A stretch of 64,000 nucleotides of DNA, taken from the NCBI RefSeq assembly GCF_000014685.1, contig NC_008321.1, positions 3,903,001 to 3,967,000 on the forward strand, written 5' to 3'. This DNA comes from Shewanella sp. MR-4. GTDB lineage: Bacteria > Pseudomonadota > Gammaproteobacteria > Enterobacterales > Shewanellaceae. The notes under the pieces are model-generated. The model was not told the DNA's origin, searched no databases, and was given only the letters and a program-made list of their open reading frames with translations. This document shows, in pieces, positions 34,616 through 43,898 of the stretch (the stretch's first letter is position 1; each line of letters begins with the position of its first letter). Position numbers and translations under genes: made by a program.

Positions 34616-36886
34616 TTAGCCGAGGCGGCGACGCAGTTCGCGGGTCGCATCGACCATGTTCTTCAGTGCGGGTTCTACCTCATCCCAAGTGCGGGTCTTA
34701 AGGCCGCAATCGGGGTTAACCCACAGTTGGCGCACAGGCACTTTTTGCGCCGCTTTTTCGATAAGGTGCACCATGGCCTCAACACTTGGGGTATTTGGCG
34801 AGTGGATATCGTAAACGCCTGGGCCAATTTCATTTGGATATTCAAAATCTTCAAAGGCGTTGAGCAGTTCCATGCGTGAACGCGAGGTCTCGATGGTGAT
34901 AACATCCGCATCCATGGCGGCAATGGCCGCAATCGTGTCGTTAAACTCGCTGTAGCACATATGGGTGTGGATTTGGGTTTCATCCACAACCCCCGCCGCA
35001 CTCAGTTTAAAAGCATTCACCGCCCAATCTAAGTAAGCTTGCCACTCGCTTTGCTTTAATGGCAGACCTTCGCGGAAAGCTGGCTCATCAATTTGGATAA
35101 TGCCAATGCCTGCATTTTGTAAATCCACCACTTCATCACGAATCGCCAGCGCCAATTGGGTAGCAATGGTATCGCGGCTGATATCTTCACGGGCAAACGA
35201 CCAATGTAGAATCGTCACAGGGCCAGTTAGCATGCCTTTGACGGGTTTGTCCGTCAGGCTTTGGGCGAATTCGGCCCACTCAACCGTCATAGCCTTAGGG
35301 CGGCTCACATCACCATAAATCAACGGCGGCTTAACGCAGCGAGAACCATAACTCTGCACCCAACCATTTTTGGTAAAGCCCACGCCTTCAAGCTGCTCGC
35401 CGAAGTATTCCACCATGTCATTACGCTCGGCCTCACCATGAACTAGTACATCGATACCGAGTTTGAGCTGACGGTCTATGGTATCGCGGGTCACTTGCTG
35501 CAACTGCTCGGTATATTGAGCATCGCTTAGCTCCCCTTTGCGCCAACGGCTACGTAAGCCACGGATAGCAGGCGTTTGTGGGAATGAGCCAATAGTGGTC
35601 GTTGGCAGTAATGGCAAACGATACTTACGCTGCTGCACCGCTTGGCGCTCAGTAAATTCGCTCACACGTTCATAGTCGGCTGGGATCAGCGCAGCGACAC
35701 GGGCGATCACTTTAGCATCCGCCGCCTGAGCCTTAGCCTCACGGCGTGCCACACAGGTGTTAACTATCTCTTTGGCCGCGACAGACTCAGGCGCCAGCAG
35801 CAATTGGCGCACATTAGCCAGCTCCAACAGCTTTTGCTTAGCAAATGCGAGCTGCTGACGTAGCGTCGGCGTGAGCGTCGTCTCCACCTCTAAATCTACA
35901 GGGCTGTGAAGCAGTGAACAGGAGGTGCCAATCCATAGGCGCGCTCCTAAGTCTCGGGCAACACTACCGATACGCTCGACAATCAGGTCAACCTCTGCTG
36001 CCCACACGTTACGGCCATTAACTACACCCGCCGACAGAATTTGATCTGGTCTTAAGGCATTGGCAAACAAGGCCAATTGTTCAGGGGCTGTTACTAAATC
36101 GAGGTGCAGACCCGCCACCGGCAGCGCGGAAACCAGCGCCTGATGATGACTGATGCTGCCATAGTAGCTGGTGAGTAAAATCTTCACTTGAGCCGTTTTA
36201 AGCGCTTGATAAGCTTCGCTAATCGCAGCTTGCCAATCGGCGGCTAATTCGAGAGCCAGAACCGGCTCCTCAAGCTGTACCCAAGTCACGCCCTGCGCGG
36301 CAAAACGCGCAAGTATGTCGGCATAGGCCTTTAACAGATTGGGCAATAGGCTGAGTTTATCGAAATCCTGACCCACGGTTTTTGCCAGATACAAGTAACT
36401 CACAGGGCCTAACAGCACGGGCTTGGCTTGATAACCCAGCGCCTGCGCCTCGGCGACTTCATCAAAAAACTGCTCATAGGCGATAGAGAACACTTGGTCT
36501 TGCTTAAGTTCTGGCACTAAGTAGTGATAGTTAGTGTTGAAATACTTAGTCATTTCCGAGGCTGGCGCATCGGTGCCAGTTGGCGCACGGCCACGGGCAA
36601 CGCGGAATAAGGTATCAAGATCGATAGCGCCCTCGCCACGGTGACGATCTGGAATGGCGTTTAGGGTCGCACTCAGGGTTAACACTTGATCGTAAAAGGC
36701 AAAATCACCCACTGGCACTTGCTCGATCCCAGCGGCGACTTGCCATTGCCAATGGGTACGACGTAACTCCTTGGCCACCTCATGCAGCTCGGCTTGAGTG
36801 CTCTCACCACGCCAGTATTTTTCGAGGGCAAATTTCAGTTCACGACGACGCCCGATACGGGGAAAACCAAGACTGTTTAATTGCAT
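34616..36886 (-). CDS. metE: Cobalamin-independent methionine synthase
   Basis: 756 aa, the full family length. It transfers the methyl group of 5-methyltetrahydropteroyl-triglutamate to homocysteine, giving methionine, without B12. The N-terminal half is the duplicated barrel beginning NSLGFPRIGRRRELK. The C-terminal barrel carries the zinc ligands His642 and Cys644 in HTHMCYSEF and Cys727 in NPDCGLKTR, with GSFPQT at the barrel start. AAGGAAG precedes ATG 36886. It is divergent from metR across a 199-bp region with MetJ- and MetR-type sites, matching the usual regulation by methionine (MetJ) and homocysteine (MetR). Confidence 0.97.
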   Translation of the reverse strand: MQLNSLGFPRIGRRRELKFALEKYWRGESTQAELHEVAKELRRTHWQWQVAAGIEQVPVGDFAFYDQVLTLSATLNAIPDRHRGEGAIDLDTLFRVARGRAPTGTDAPASEMTKYFNTNYHYLVPELKQDQVFSIAYEQFFDEVAEAQALGYQAKPVLLGPVSYLYLAKTVGQDFDKLSLLPNLLKAYADILARFAAQGVTWVQLEEPVLALELAADWQAAISEAYQALKTAQVKILLTSYYGSISHHQALVSALPVAGLHLDLVTAPEQLALFANALRPDQILSAGVVNGRNVWAAEVDLIVERIGSVARDLGARLWIGTSCSLLHSPVDLEVETTLTPTLRQQLAFAKQKLLELANVRQLLLAPESVAAKEIVNTCVARREAKAQAADAKVIARVAALIPADYERVSEFTERQAVQQRKYRLPLLPTTTIGSFPQTPAIRGLRSRWRKGELSDAQYTEQLQQVTRDTIDRQLKLGIDVLVHGEAERNDMVEYFGEQLEGVGFTKNGWVQSYGSRCVKPPLIYGDVSRPKAMTVEWAEFAQSLTDKPVKGMLTGPVTILHWSFAREDISRDTIATQLALAIRDEVVDLQNAGIGIIQIDEPAFREGLPLKQSEWQAYLDWAVNAFKLSAAGVVDETQIHTHMCYSEFNDTIAAIAAMDADVITIETSRSRMELLNAFEDFEYPNEIGPGVYDIHSPNTPSVEAMVHLIEKAAQKVPVRQLWVNPDCGLKTRTWDEVEPALKNMVDATRELRRRLG

Positions 36887-36988
36887 ACCATATCTTCCTT
36901 TATTTGAGATAAGCCATATTCGGCACTAGCACCCACCAGATTGTGTTTCTGGGCAACTTTTCGCATTTAAGTCTGGATAAATCACAAC

Positions 36989-37012
36989 GGGCGTCTGGAC
37001 GTCTAGAAGTTT
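36989..37012. promoter_or_regulatory. Three tandem MetJ met boxes
   Basis: Three contiguous 8-bp units, GGGCGTCT, GGACGTCT and AGAAGTTT (36989-37012), match the met box AGACGTCT at 6, 7 and 6 of 8 positions. MetJ binds such arrays cooperatively with S-adenosylmethionine. The site can repress metE, and metR too. Confidence 0.75.
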
Positions 37013-37039
37013 ATTGTGATAGTCTCTATGCCAGCAACC

Positions 37040-37074
37040 GAATTGATTTCAAGCACAACATGAGCGAAATTCAC
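37040..37074. promoter_or_regulatory. Two MetR-type binding sites
   Basis: CGAATTGATTTCA (37040-37052) and TGAGCGAAATTCA (37062-37074) each match the MetR consensus TGAA-N5-TTCA at 7 of 8 fixed positions and are 22 bp apart, two helical turns. They lie just before metR and upstream of metE, consistent with MetR autoregulation and activation of metE. Confidence 0.55.
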
Positions 37075-37085
37075 TTGGAGTGATC

Positions 37086-37991
37086 ATGATCGAACTAAGA
37101 CATCTGCGAACCTTAATGGCACTGAAGGAAAGTGGCAGCTTGGCGGGCGCAGCCAAAAAACGTTTTGTCACTCAATCGGCTCTCTCCCATCAAATTAAGG
37201 AGTTAGAGCAACGAATTAATTCGCCCATTTTTGTGCGTAAAAGCAAACCCCTCTCCTTTACTCAAGAAGGCGCACGGCTACTGCACCTCGCCGAAGAGAT
37301 CCTGCCTAAGGTGTTAGAAACGGAAACGGATCTGAAAAATGGCCTAGAGACAGAGACCAATCAGCTCAGAGTGGGGATTGAATGCCACAGCTGTTTTCGC
37401 TGGTTAATGCCAGTGATGGAGCAATTTAGGCAAGATCATCCGCAGGCCGAGTTAGATCTATCGAGCCGTCATCTATTCGATTCGCTCAATGCCTTAGAGA
37501 TGGGCGAACTCGATATAGTACTGACCTCAGATCCCGTACCGGGACACTCGCTCGCCTATCAGCATTTGTTTGATTTTGAAGTGAAGTTAGTGGTTGCCAA
37601 GGATCATCCCTTAGCGAAAGAAGCCTATGTTACGCCTAAGCAATTGGCCCGCTTACCCATTATCAGCTACCCAGTGCCACTGGCGCGTTTAGATATTTAT
37701 CGCCACTTTTTAGAACCCGCAGGCGTTGAAGCCGGCGAGCAAAAGACCTGCGATTTGACCATGATGTTACTTCAACGCATCGCCTGTAAGGACGGTATCG
37801 CCGCCCTGCCCAACTGGTCAATCAATGAGGGACATGGTTTGAGTTTAGCTTCAGTCAAACTCGGCCAAGAAGGCTTAAAGCGACCACTATTTGGGGCCTA
37901 TCGCCGCCACAGCGCGAACTCGGCCTTAGTGCAAAACTGGCTGCAACTGGTGGCAAGCGAAGGCTTAGCGCGTCAGCAAAAATCCAATTAG
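37086..37991 (+). CDS. metR: LysR-type regulator MetR
   Basis: 301 aa from ATG 37086 (GGAG 5 nt upstream; GTG 37080 overlaps that site). LysR family: the N-terminal helix-turn-helix is LAGAAKKRFVTQSALSHQIKELEQRI (about 19-44), and the C-terminal effector domain begins about 90, with LRVGIECHSCFRWLMP matching MetR. MetR uses homocysteine as coactivator. It is divergent from metE, the classical arrangement, which makes the assignment secure. A terminator follows. Confidence 0.95.
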   Translation: MIELRHLRTLMALKESGSLAGAAKKRFVTQSALSHQIKELEQRINSPIFVRKSKPLSFTQEGARLLHLAEEILPKVLETETDLKNGLETETNQLRVGIECHSCFRWLMPVMEQFRQDHPQAELDLSSRHLFDSLNALEMGELDIVLTSDPVPGHSLAYQHLFDFEVKLVVAKDHPLAKEAYVTPKQLARLPIISYPVPLARLDIYRHFLEPAGVEAGEQKTCDLTMMLLQRIACKDGIAALPNWSINEGHGLSLASVKLGQEGLKRPLFGAYRRHSANSALVQNWLQLVASEGLARQQKSN

Positions 37992-38009
37992 TGCCGTCAA
38001 AACAGCATA

Positions 38010-38040
38010 AAAAAGCCTGCAATTGCAGGCTTTGTTTTTA
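38010..38040. terminator. Bidirectional terminator after metR
   Basis: AAAGCCTGCAA/TTGCAGGCTTT palindrome (38012-38033) with flanking A- and T-runs. It ends metR and the convergent HDOD gene. Confidence 0.9.
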
Positions 38041-38050
38041 TGAGCAGTGC

Positions 38051-38779
38051 TTAGAGCGGGTTGAGTAACATACCGCGCATCGAGAGCACACGGCGCAGGA
38101 TTAACCCTGGAGAATTTTGATTACGGGTCTGGCGCAGATTGTGGGCGATCATAAACTCTTGGCGCAGATCCTGATCGAGATCTAAAGCCTCAAAGGCTTC
38201 GATGGTTAAGGTCTGCTGCTGATTATCAATCAATGACTTAATCACGCTTAACGGGAAAGATTGCTCAGAGCTGGCATTTAAGTAAGCAAAGGCGGTTAAG
38301 GCAATGATTTGCCCGAATACACTAAACAGCGCCAAGGTTTGTACTTCATCGGGGTCAACATCGACATCCGGCATATCGACTAGGCTGTCGACCGCATCGG
38401 TAGCGATATTTTCCGTGAGTTTCCAATAACCTTGTACCAACTTCTTATAGGGTTGGGGCAATTCATCGAGGCGTTCTTTCAAATAGAAGGTGAAGGCATA
38501 ACGATAAATATTGACCTGGCCTAAACGGATTAGGGCGTCTTTTAAGGAGCGAGATTTAGGATTTACTACACCTGAAGCCTGCGCCGAATTACTGCGCATC
38601 AACATGTGGGCAGCTAATGCGGGATCGCTCGAAATAATATCGATCACATTACGAATGTCGCCTTCGGCTAGGATCGCTTTTTTGAGTGGAATTAAGATCC
38701 CACGGCGACCGATCACTTGCTCTTCATTCGCTATGATGGCTCTCACTTGAGTAAAAACCTGTTGCTCAAGATCTGTCAT
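38051..38779 (-). CDS. HDOD-domain protein
   Basis: 242 aa. The HDOD domain (about 15-215), a degenerate HD-type helical fold without metal-binding residues, is recognisable by LKKAILAEGDIRNVIDIISSDPALAAHMLMRSNSA and SLKDALIRLGQVNIYRYA, which match the family's opening and second helices. HDOD proteins act as adaptors in signalling (chemotaxis, biofilm, c-di-GMP). No other domain is fused. It is a stand-alone gene; the region upstream (38780-39010) contains nothing else I can name. Confidence 0.8.
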   Translation of the reverse strand: MTDLEQQVFTQVRAIIANEEQVIGRRGILIPLKKAILAEGDIRNVIDIISSDPALAAHMLMRSNSAQASGVVNPKSRSLKDALIRLGQVNIYRYAFTFYLKERLDELPQPYKKLVQGYWKLTENIATDAVDSLVDMPDVDVDPDEVQTLALFSVFGQIIALTAFAYLNASSEQSFPLSVIKSLIDNQQQTLTIEAFEALDLDQDLRQEFMIAHNLRQTRNQNSPGLILRRVLSMRGMLLNPL

Positions 38780-39010
38780 AAGACACTTTACACCTGTTAA
38801 TTAGCTATAAGATGATTCGAATACCGCTCACATCATACCCAAACTACAAAGAATTTCAGCCCTAAGTCGTAGAATAATTGTGACAATGCGTTATATGCAG
38901 TGATCTACAGCACAAGCAACGACTTAACTCATCTCAAAATAGGCTGAACCTATAAAGAATACACCGAGAAGATAGATTTTTCTCTGCGCATCCCCAAACA
39001 ACAGAAATAA

Positions 39011-39035
39011 TAAAGCCAGACTGAGTCTGGCTTTA
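39011..39035 (-). terminator. Terminator of the btuB-type receptor gene
   Basis: Near-perfect palindrome TAAAGCCAGACT-g-AGTCTGGCTTTA (39011-39035), followed on the minus strand by TTATTATTT. Confidence 0.75.
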
Positions 39036-39057
39036 AAGATTCACTATTGAACCGAGC

Positions 39058-41019
39058 TTAGAAACGATAGCCTAAGGTAAAGCGAATATCACGGCCTCGG
39101 CCTGAGTAATAGCTATCACCCCAAATGCCACCGTAGTAACCCGAGCTAACATACTCTTTATCAAACAGGTTATCGATACGCAGGCTCGCTAACCAAGCAT
39201 CACGGGTATAGTTAAGGGCTAGATTACCTAAGACATAGCTAGATAATTTATCGCCTTCGTTGCCGTTATCGCCTTCAATAAAACGATCGCCCGTGTAAAT
39301 CGCCTCGGCAAATACTTGGAAATGCTCGGCAAAATCCATGCTGACATAACCGCGTCCCGTATGTTCAGCCACCCAAGACAATTGCTTGCCATCATTCACC
39401 CCGTCGGTAAATTCGGCATCGATATAGTTATATTCCAAGCCTAAGGTGAGGGCTTGAGTGACCTGCCAATCCCAATCGGCACTCGCGCCATAGCGGCGTG
39501 AAGCATCGGCATTGACGTTGGCGCCTTGGAAACTGCCACCAACTGGTTTTTCAGCACTCGGATCGAAGACGATTTCATCTTCTAAATCGAGGCGATATAG
39601 GCTGACGCGTAGGCTTTGGCTCGCCACAGTCCAATCCCAACCTGCCTCATAGGAACGGCCTGTCTGCGGCTTTAAGCCATACACATCTTTCGGGGTGTAG
39701 GCTTGCTCATCGACCTTAGCAAAGCGGAAGTTTTCATCGCCACGCAGATAGAATCTGTGCTCGGCGCTCGGACGGTAATTTAAACCGAACTCGAATGCGG
39801 TCGCATCTTCATCTAAATCGATGCCGTTTGGATACACATTGCCATCGACCAGATCGTCGGTCACCCGCGCATAACGGCCACCCACCACATAGCTTAAGGT
39901 GTGGCTTAATGGCACAGTGGCTTGCAGGTAAGCACTTTGCATTTCCTGCACGTTGCTGCGCGCCATAGAGTCAAACTCGGCCTTACCGCGGCTGATATCC
40001 AAACCAGTGACTAGGTTTAGCTCACCTTGACGGGTGCTGTAATTAGCGAGTGCTTTAGGGCTAAACATCAGCAGCGAGCGAGTATTTTGGCTACCCGCGC
40101 CCCAGTTTAATGAGGTCACTAAGGTATCGCTGTAATCCAGATCCGCCGCTAACGCCCAGTTTTGGTTTAGCTGATGCTGATAACCGCTGCGCGCAGCAGT
40201 CGTCATCTCATGAACATATTCGCTACTATTGAAAGATTGGCGTGGATCGTCCTTGAACTGATCCACCGTCAACGAGCCAGGATTTTCGCGATCATCATCG
40301 TAATAGCTAGTTTCAACGAAGAAAGAATCTGTGGCGGTTTTATATTGAATACGGCCAAGGATAGAACCCGTTTCATTGGCATTGTGCTTGCGATAGTTAT
40401 CGCCTTGGTTGTAGCTACCGGTCAGGAAATAGTGCCAATCTTTATTGATGGCGCCCGACACATCGCCGCGACCTTCATAGGTATTAAAGCTGCCGCCGGA
40501 TAATTGCACGCTGCCGCCCGTATTCTCAGGTGACTTAGTCACAATGTTGATCACCCCGCCTACCGCTTGGTCACCATAGAGCACGCCCGCACTGCCCGAT
40601 AAAATTTCGACACGCTCAATTAAATTGAGTGGAATGGCATTCAGGCTAGGGGCGGCGATATCGATGTTATTTAAGCGACGACCATCGAGCAAAATCAAGG
40701 TGTTGTTAACGGCGGTGCTGGCGCTAAAGCCGCGCATCGCGAAGCTAGTACCAATGTTATTGTCGGACAGCTGAATACCACTTTGACCACGTAACACTTC
40801 GGTCAAGCTGGTTGCGCCACTCTGCTCAATCGCAGCGGCATCAATCACATTCACATTGGCGGCAATATTTAAGGGGGTCTTGTCTGAACGGCCAATCACG
40901 ACGATATGCTCATCGACTTTGGCAACGCTGGCATCATCGGCCGCCACGGCGGGGGCGATAACAGAAAAACTGCAAAGGCTGCCGATCAGCAGCGCGATTT
41001 TTGTTGGATGTGTTCCCAT
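39058..41019 (-). CDS. btuB: TonB-dependent vitamin B12 receptor, BtuB type
   Basis: 653 aa. Signal peptide (AVA-AD near 27), TonB-box-like HIVVIGR, a plug domain (about 50-165; SLTEVLRGQSGIQLSDNNIG, LLDGRRLNNIDIA, GVLYGDQAVGGVINI) and a barrel ending LGYRF. The assignment to cobalamin transport rests on the clear cobalamin riboswitch upstream; the length is near E. coli BtuB (about 614 aa). No cobalamin biosynthesis gene is in the window. With metE close by, the region holds both B12 acquisition and the B12-free alternative for methionine synthesis. Confidence 0.85.
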   Translation of the reverse strand: MGTHPTKIALLIGSLCSFSVIAPAVAADDASVAKVDEHIVVIGRSDKTPLNIAANVNVIDAAAIEQSGATSLTEVLRGQSGIQLSDNNIGTSFAMRGFSASTAVNNTLILLDGRRLNNIDIAAPSLNAIPLNLIERVEILSGSAGVLYGDQAVGGVINIVTKSPENTGGSVQLSGGSFNTYEGRGDVSGAINKDWHYFLTGSYNQGDNYRKHNANETGSILGRIQYKTATDSFFVETSYYDDDRENPGSLTVDQFKDDPRQSFNSSEYVHEMTTAARSGYQHQLNQNWALAADLDYSDTLVTSLNWGAGSQNTRSLLMFSPKALANYSTRQGELNLVTGLDISRGKAEFDSMARSNVQEMQSAYLQATVPLSHTLSYVVGGRYARVTDDLVDGNVYPNGIDLDEDATAFEFGLNYRPSAEHRFYLRGDENFRFAKVDEQAYTPKDVYGLKPQTGRSYEAGWDWTVASQSLRVSLYRLDLEDEIVFDPSAEKPVGGSFQGANVNADASRRYGASADWDWQVTQALTLGLEYNYIDAEFTDGVNDGKQLSWVAEHTGRGYVSMDFAEHFQVFAEAIYTGDRFIEGDNGNEGDKLSSYVLGNLALNYTRDAWLASLRIDNLFDKEYVSSGYYGGIWGDSYYSGRGRDIRFTLGYRF

Positions 41020-41145
41020 TTTACCTTTAACTCCTGCAAGGAAAACGGGGCATTGGCGCCACGATACCGTTGATTCAGTAACAAATACTGACAGTCACTA
41101 TCGCATTTTGAGATCTGCCCACCGAAATCTCAAAAACACCTTTAG

Positions 41146-41345
41146 GGCCGGTCTCCGGACTTAGGCTATGTTAATCCAAGCAATAGAAGGACTAACTCGA
41201 AACTGACCTTTCACATTGCTTATCGGGTTCTTCTTGAACGCCTAGCGAATGCGGTCGTCTCTCACCTTTTACCGTTGCGGGGGCAGTGCCAGAATTTCAC
41301 TGGCTTCCCGATTATCTCGCGACGAATGCATCGCAAGCACCACAG
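41146..41345 (-). ncRNA. Cobalamin riboswitch
   Basis: On the minus strand this leader of the B12 receptor contains the conserved core: GGGAAGCCAGTG near 41315-41304, CTGCCCCCGCAACGG near 41288-41274, and a B12-box-like TCCGGAGACCGGCC at 41159-41146. Below it, an inverted repeat TTTTGAGAT/ATCTCAAAA (about 41106-41135) may be the expression platform. Adenosylcobalamin binding should reduce expression of the receptor. Exact limits are by eye. Confidence 0.9.
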
Positions 41346-41484
41346 AAGGTTGACTAAAAATAGGTTCAGAGGGCGAAAAACCAGTTAACGCCCAATAAGG
41401 CTCGTGGCATATCAAGCCTGAGCGCGCGCATTATAGACGTCTATACGGATGAAAGTCCATGTTCATCCGTCTGTCGACTGATAA

Positions 41485-42153
41485 CTACTTTAATGAATAG
41501 GGCGCTAAGCCTGAAATAAAGTCGGCACTATTAGCCGCCTGCAAGGGAGGTTTATCGGCAGAAAACACATCGCCACGCATCGATTTATGCAGTAAATACA
41601 AGTCCTTGTTACCACTTACCACGGTATAGTAACCAATTTCGCCCTGGGGATTTGAGGTAAAGGCACTGGGATTAAACTGAGTCGCGCCATGGACATGCGG
41701 CATTGTGGTACATCCGAGAATAGCCTGAAAGCCTTCGTGACCATCCACTTGGGTATCACCCAATTTCTGATAGACCACTTCACCGTCACAGGCGGCTTGA
41801 TATGACTCGGCCATCGCATCTAAAAACTGCTCCGGGCTGGCAGTTTCGGCCATGCCCTTAAAGCCTTGCACACAAAACAGCGCACTCCATTGATTAAGCG
41901 CTTCCTGCTCCGGCACAAATTCCGCCATAAACATGTCCGCACGTTCTTCATGGTAGGCTTTGCGCCACCCCGCTGGCAGGTTAAATCCTAATTGCTGACT
42001 AAAGACAGGCAACACATGGGTGTGCGACGCGCCACTTTCACTGCGAGGCATATCCAATTTTGCCTCGACGGATTCAGAGCCGATTAGGCTGCACAGCATT
42101 AATACGCTCGCGCCCTGCCATAACCTCATCTGCATATGGGGTATACATTTCAT
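41485..42153 (-). CDS. Exported protein of unknown function
   Basis: 222 aa from ATG 42153, chosen because AAGGA lies 8 nt upstream (an ATG 9 nt earlier leaves no spacing). A signal peptide is likely (hydrophobic segment about 12-25, cleavage near VEA-KL). Mature part about 190 aa with three cysteines (LFCVQGF, QAACDGE, LGCTTM) and a GWRKAYHEERADMFMAEFVP segment; not a family I recognise. It lies upstream of, and on the same strand as, the riboswitch-controlled receptor, but the riboswitch begins after its stop, so it is outside that control. Its His-rich GASHTHVLPVF start is notable. Confidence 0.7.
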   Translation of the reverse strand: MKCIPHMQMRLWQGASVLMLCSLIGSESVEAKLDMPRSESGASHTHVLPVFSQQLGFNLPAGWRKAYHEERADMFMAEFVPEQEALNQWSALFCVQGFKGMAETASPEQFLDAMAESYQAACDGEVVYQKLGDTQVDGHEGFQAILGCTTMPHVHGATQFNPSAFTSNPQGEIGYYTVVSGNKDLYLLHKSMRGDVFSADKPPLQAANSADFISGLAPYSLK

Positions 42154-42337
42154 TATTATCATCCTTGTATCGCATTGGTATGGTTAATACGACATATGAA
42201 ACTGCATAGAAAACATCCTGTATTCTAGCGAAGATGTAAATAAGATAACAGTTAAAATGCTAAATGAAATAACACTTATACAGTCATAACAACTGTAAAA
42301 CTTCAGATAACAGCCAAAGATAAGGTCTATGATGGCT

Positions 42338-42367
42338 TAAAAAGCTGATGAACCCCGTTTCACCAGC
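42338..42367 (-). terminator. Terminator of the RCC1-like lipoprotein unit
   Basis: On the minus strand GCTGGTGAA pairs (one G-U) with TTCATCAGC across a short loop, followed by TTTTTAA. Confidence 0.75.
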
Positions 42368-42398
42368 CTTTCGCATTACTCAAAGACTAAAAGCTAGA

Positions 42399-43835
42399 TT
42401 AGTCAAATGACCAATTGATTTTACGTTGCGGCCTTGCCTGACTCAAAATCGCCTGCCGTTGCTCTGGGGTCTCACATTGGGCAGCGGGGGTAAATTCCAG
42501 TGGCTTAATCACCAAGGAATCGGCAGGTTGTACCGGCGGTTTATCAAACATTCCGAGATTCATCGACCAAGAGACCCATTCTCCTTTTTCACTGATCCCC
42601 ACAAAACCATCATTTGCCGGCGCTAACCAAGTGAGGCGTGGAATGCGTTCAATCAGTTGCTCGACATTTTTAAGGTTTGCCCGATAACCGACAGGCACCA
42701 CTTTGCCATCGGGGCGCGTAAAGGCAAAGGAGGACTTGCCTAGGGTAATTTTGCTGCCTTGCTGCCAATACTTGTCGAGGATCGCTTGAGCATGATGAAA
42801 GCCAAACAGATAGGCGTAATCCGTATCGTCAGCGAGAATTTGCGGCGCAGCGTTGTCACGCAGTAGCAAGAATCCCGGGCCGACACTGATAATCTCTTTC
42901 ACGCCTGTGATATCGGTTTTCTTGATCCAATCGACGCCACAGTTAATGCCATCGCCCCAGAAATGGGCATCCCCCGTCGGACTTAACACCGCAAACGCGC
43001 AACTGTTTGCCGTGAGACTCGCCACATCCTTAAGAGCGCTGCGGATCGGATAAGCATCACTGCGCCAACCCCAACTCACCACTGAGCCATCTTTTTTCAA
43101 AGCGGCATAGGTATTTTGAAAATATTCGATATGTTTAATATCCGTCAGCTGCGACTGCAACTTCTTCATATTGGTCGAACTTTCAACCTCACCCCACACT
43201 ACGGCGCTGGCGTCTTTTTTCAGGGCAATAAAACTGCGCCCTTTAGCAAAGATATCGACCACATCGACTAACTCATCCTGCACCTGCAAACTATTGCCGC
43301 CGTAAGGCCCGTAGCCCCAAGTATGCACCTTACCATTGGCGTCGAGCGCGGCTAGGGCCTCTCGGTTGGCGAATAACTTAGTGATATTGGTCATGCGCGC
43401 TTGCAATGCCTTGTCCAGATTTAATTTTCCCGCATTGCCCCAATAGACCACAGAGCCATCTTTACGCAGCGCGGCAAACCCATCTTTAACGGGGACAATT
43501 TGCGTCACTTGCTTAAGTTGTTCTGTCACCTCACGGCTATCGCCACCAGCAAAACTGTCACCCCAAGTGATCACTTCACCCGACTGAGTTAATGCGGCAA
43601 AGGCTGTACTGTTGGTCACCACAGTCTCAACTGCGGGTAAATCGCAGGGAATATGGCGATAATTCGGATTAGCCTTTTCCTGAAACTGGATAAGCTTACC
43701 GTTATCAAATTGCAGCAAGGATTCCTTTTCATTTTCGACTACGGCTACGGGTTTAGGTTGGCTACAGGCGGTTAATTGCAACGCCACTAAGGCGGCCACC
43801 AATGCCAAGGGGCGTGATATAGGATAAGACTGCAT
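42399..43835 (-). CDS. RCC1-like beta-propeller lipoprotein
   Basis: 478 aa. Lipobox LTAC with Cys at about 24. From about 75 to 330 there are at least six repeats of roughly 40 residues of the form FAAL+KDGSV-x-x-WG ... V/I-x-x-I (for example FAALRKDGSVVYWG, YAALKKDGSVVSWG), the pattern of RCC1/BLIP-II-type propellers. A C-terminal extension (about 335-478) has no repeats of that quality. Such propellers bind proteins. It starts 64 bp after the stop of a membrane-protein gene (43899-45206) on the same strand, with which it probably forms a two-gene unit. The partner bound is unknown. Confidence 0.75.
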   Translation of the reverse strand: MQSYPISRPLALVAALVALQLTACSQPKPVAVVENEKESLLQFDNGKLIQFQEKANPNYRHIPCDLPAVETVVTNSTAFAALTQSGEVITWGDSFAGGDSREVTEQLKQVTQIVPVKDGFAALRKDGSVVYWGNAGKLNLDKALQARMTNITKLFANREALAALDANGKVHTWGYGPYGGNSLQVQDELVDVVDIFAKGRSFIALKKDASAVVWGEVESSTNMKKLQSQLTDIKHIEYFQNTYAALKKDGSVVSWGWRSDAYPIRSALKDVASLTANSCAFAVLSPTGDAHFWGDGINCGVDWIKKTDITGVKEIISVGPGFLLLRDNAAPQILADDTDYAYLFGFHHAQAILDKYWQQGSKITLGKSSFAFTRPDGKVVPVGYRANLKNVEQLIERIPRLTWLAPANDGFVGISEKGEWVSWSMNLGMFDKPPVQPADSLVIKPLEFTPAAQCETPEQRQAILSQARPQRKINWSFD

Positions 43836-43898
43836 TACTTATTTCCCAGTATTTACTGAAACTTTGGTTGCTGAAATTTGGGTTACTGACAACGCGGG

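Noticed and set aside
34675..35001. 108-codon minus-strand frame inside metE
   Set aside because: It overlaps metE in another frame on the same strand and encodes no recognisable domain.
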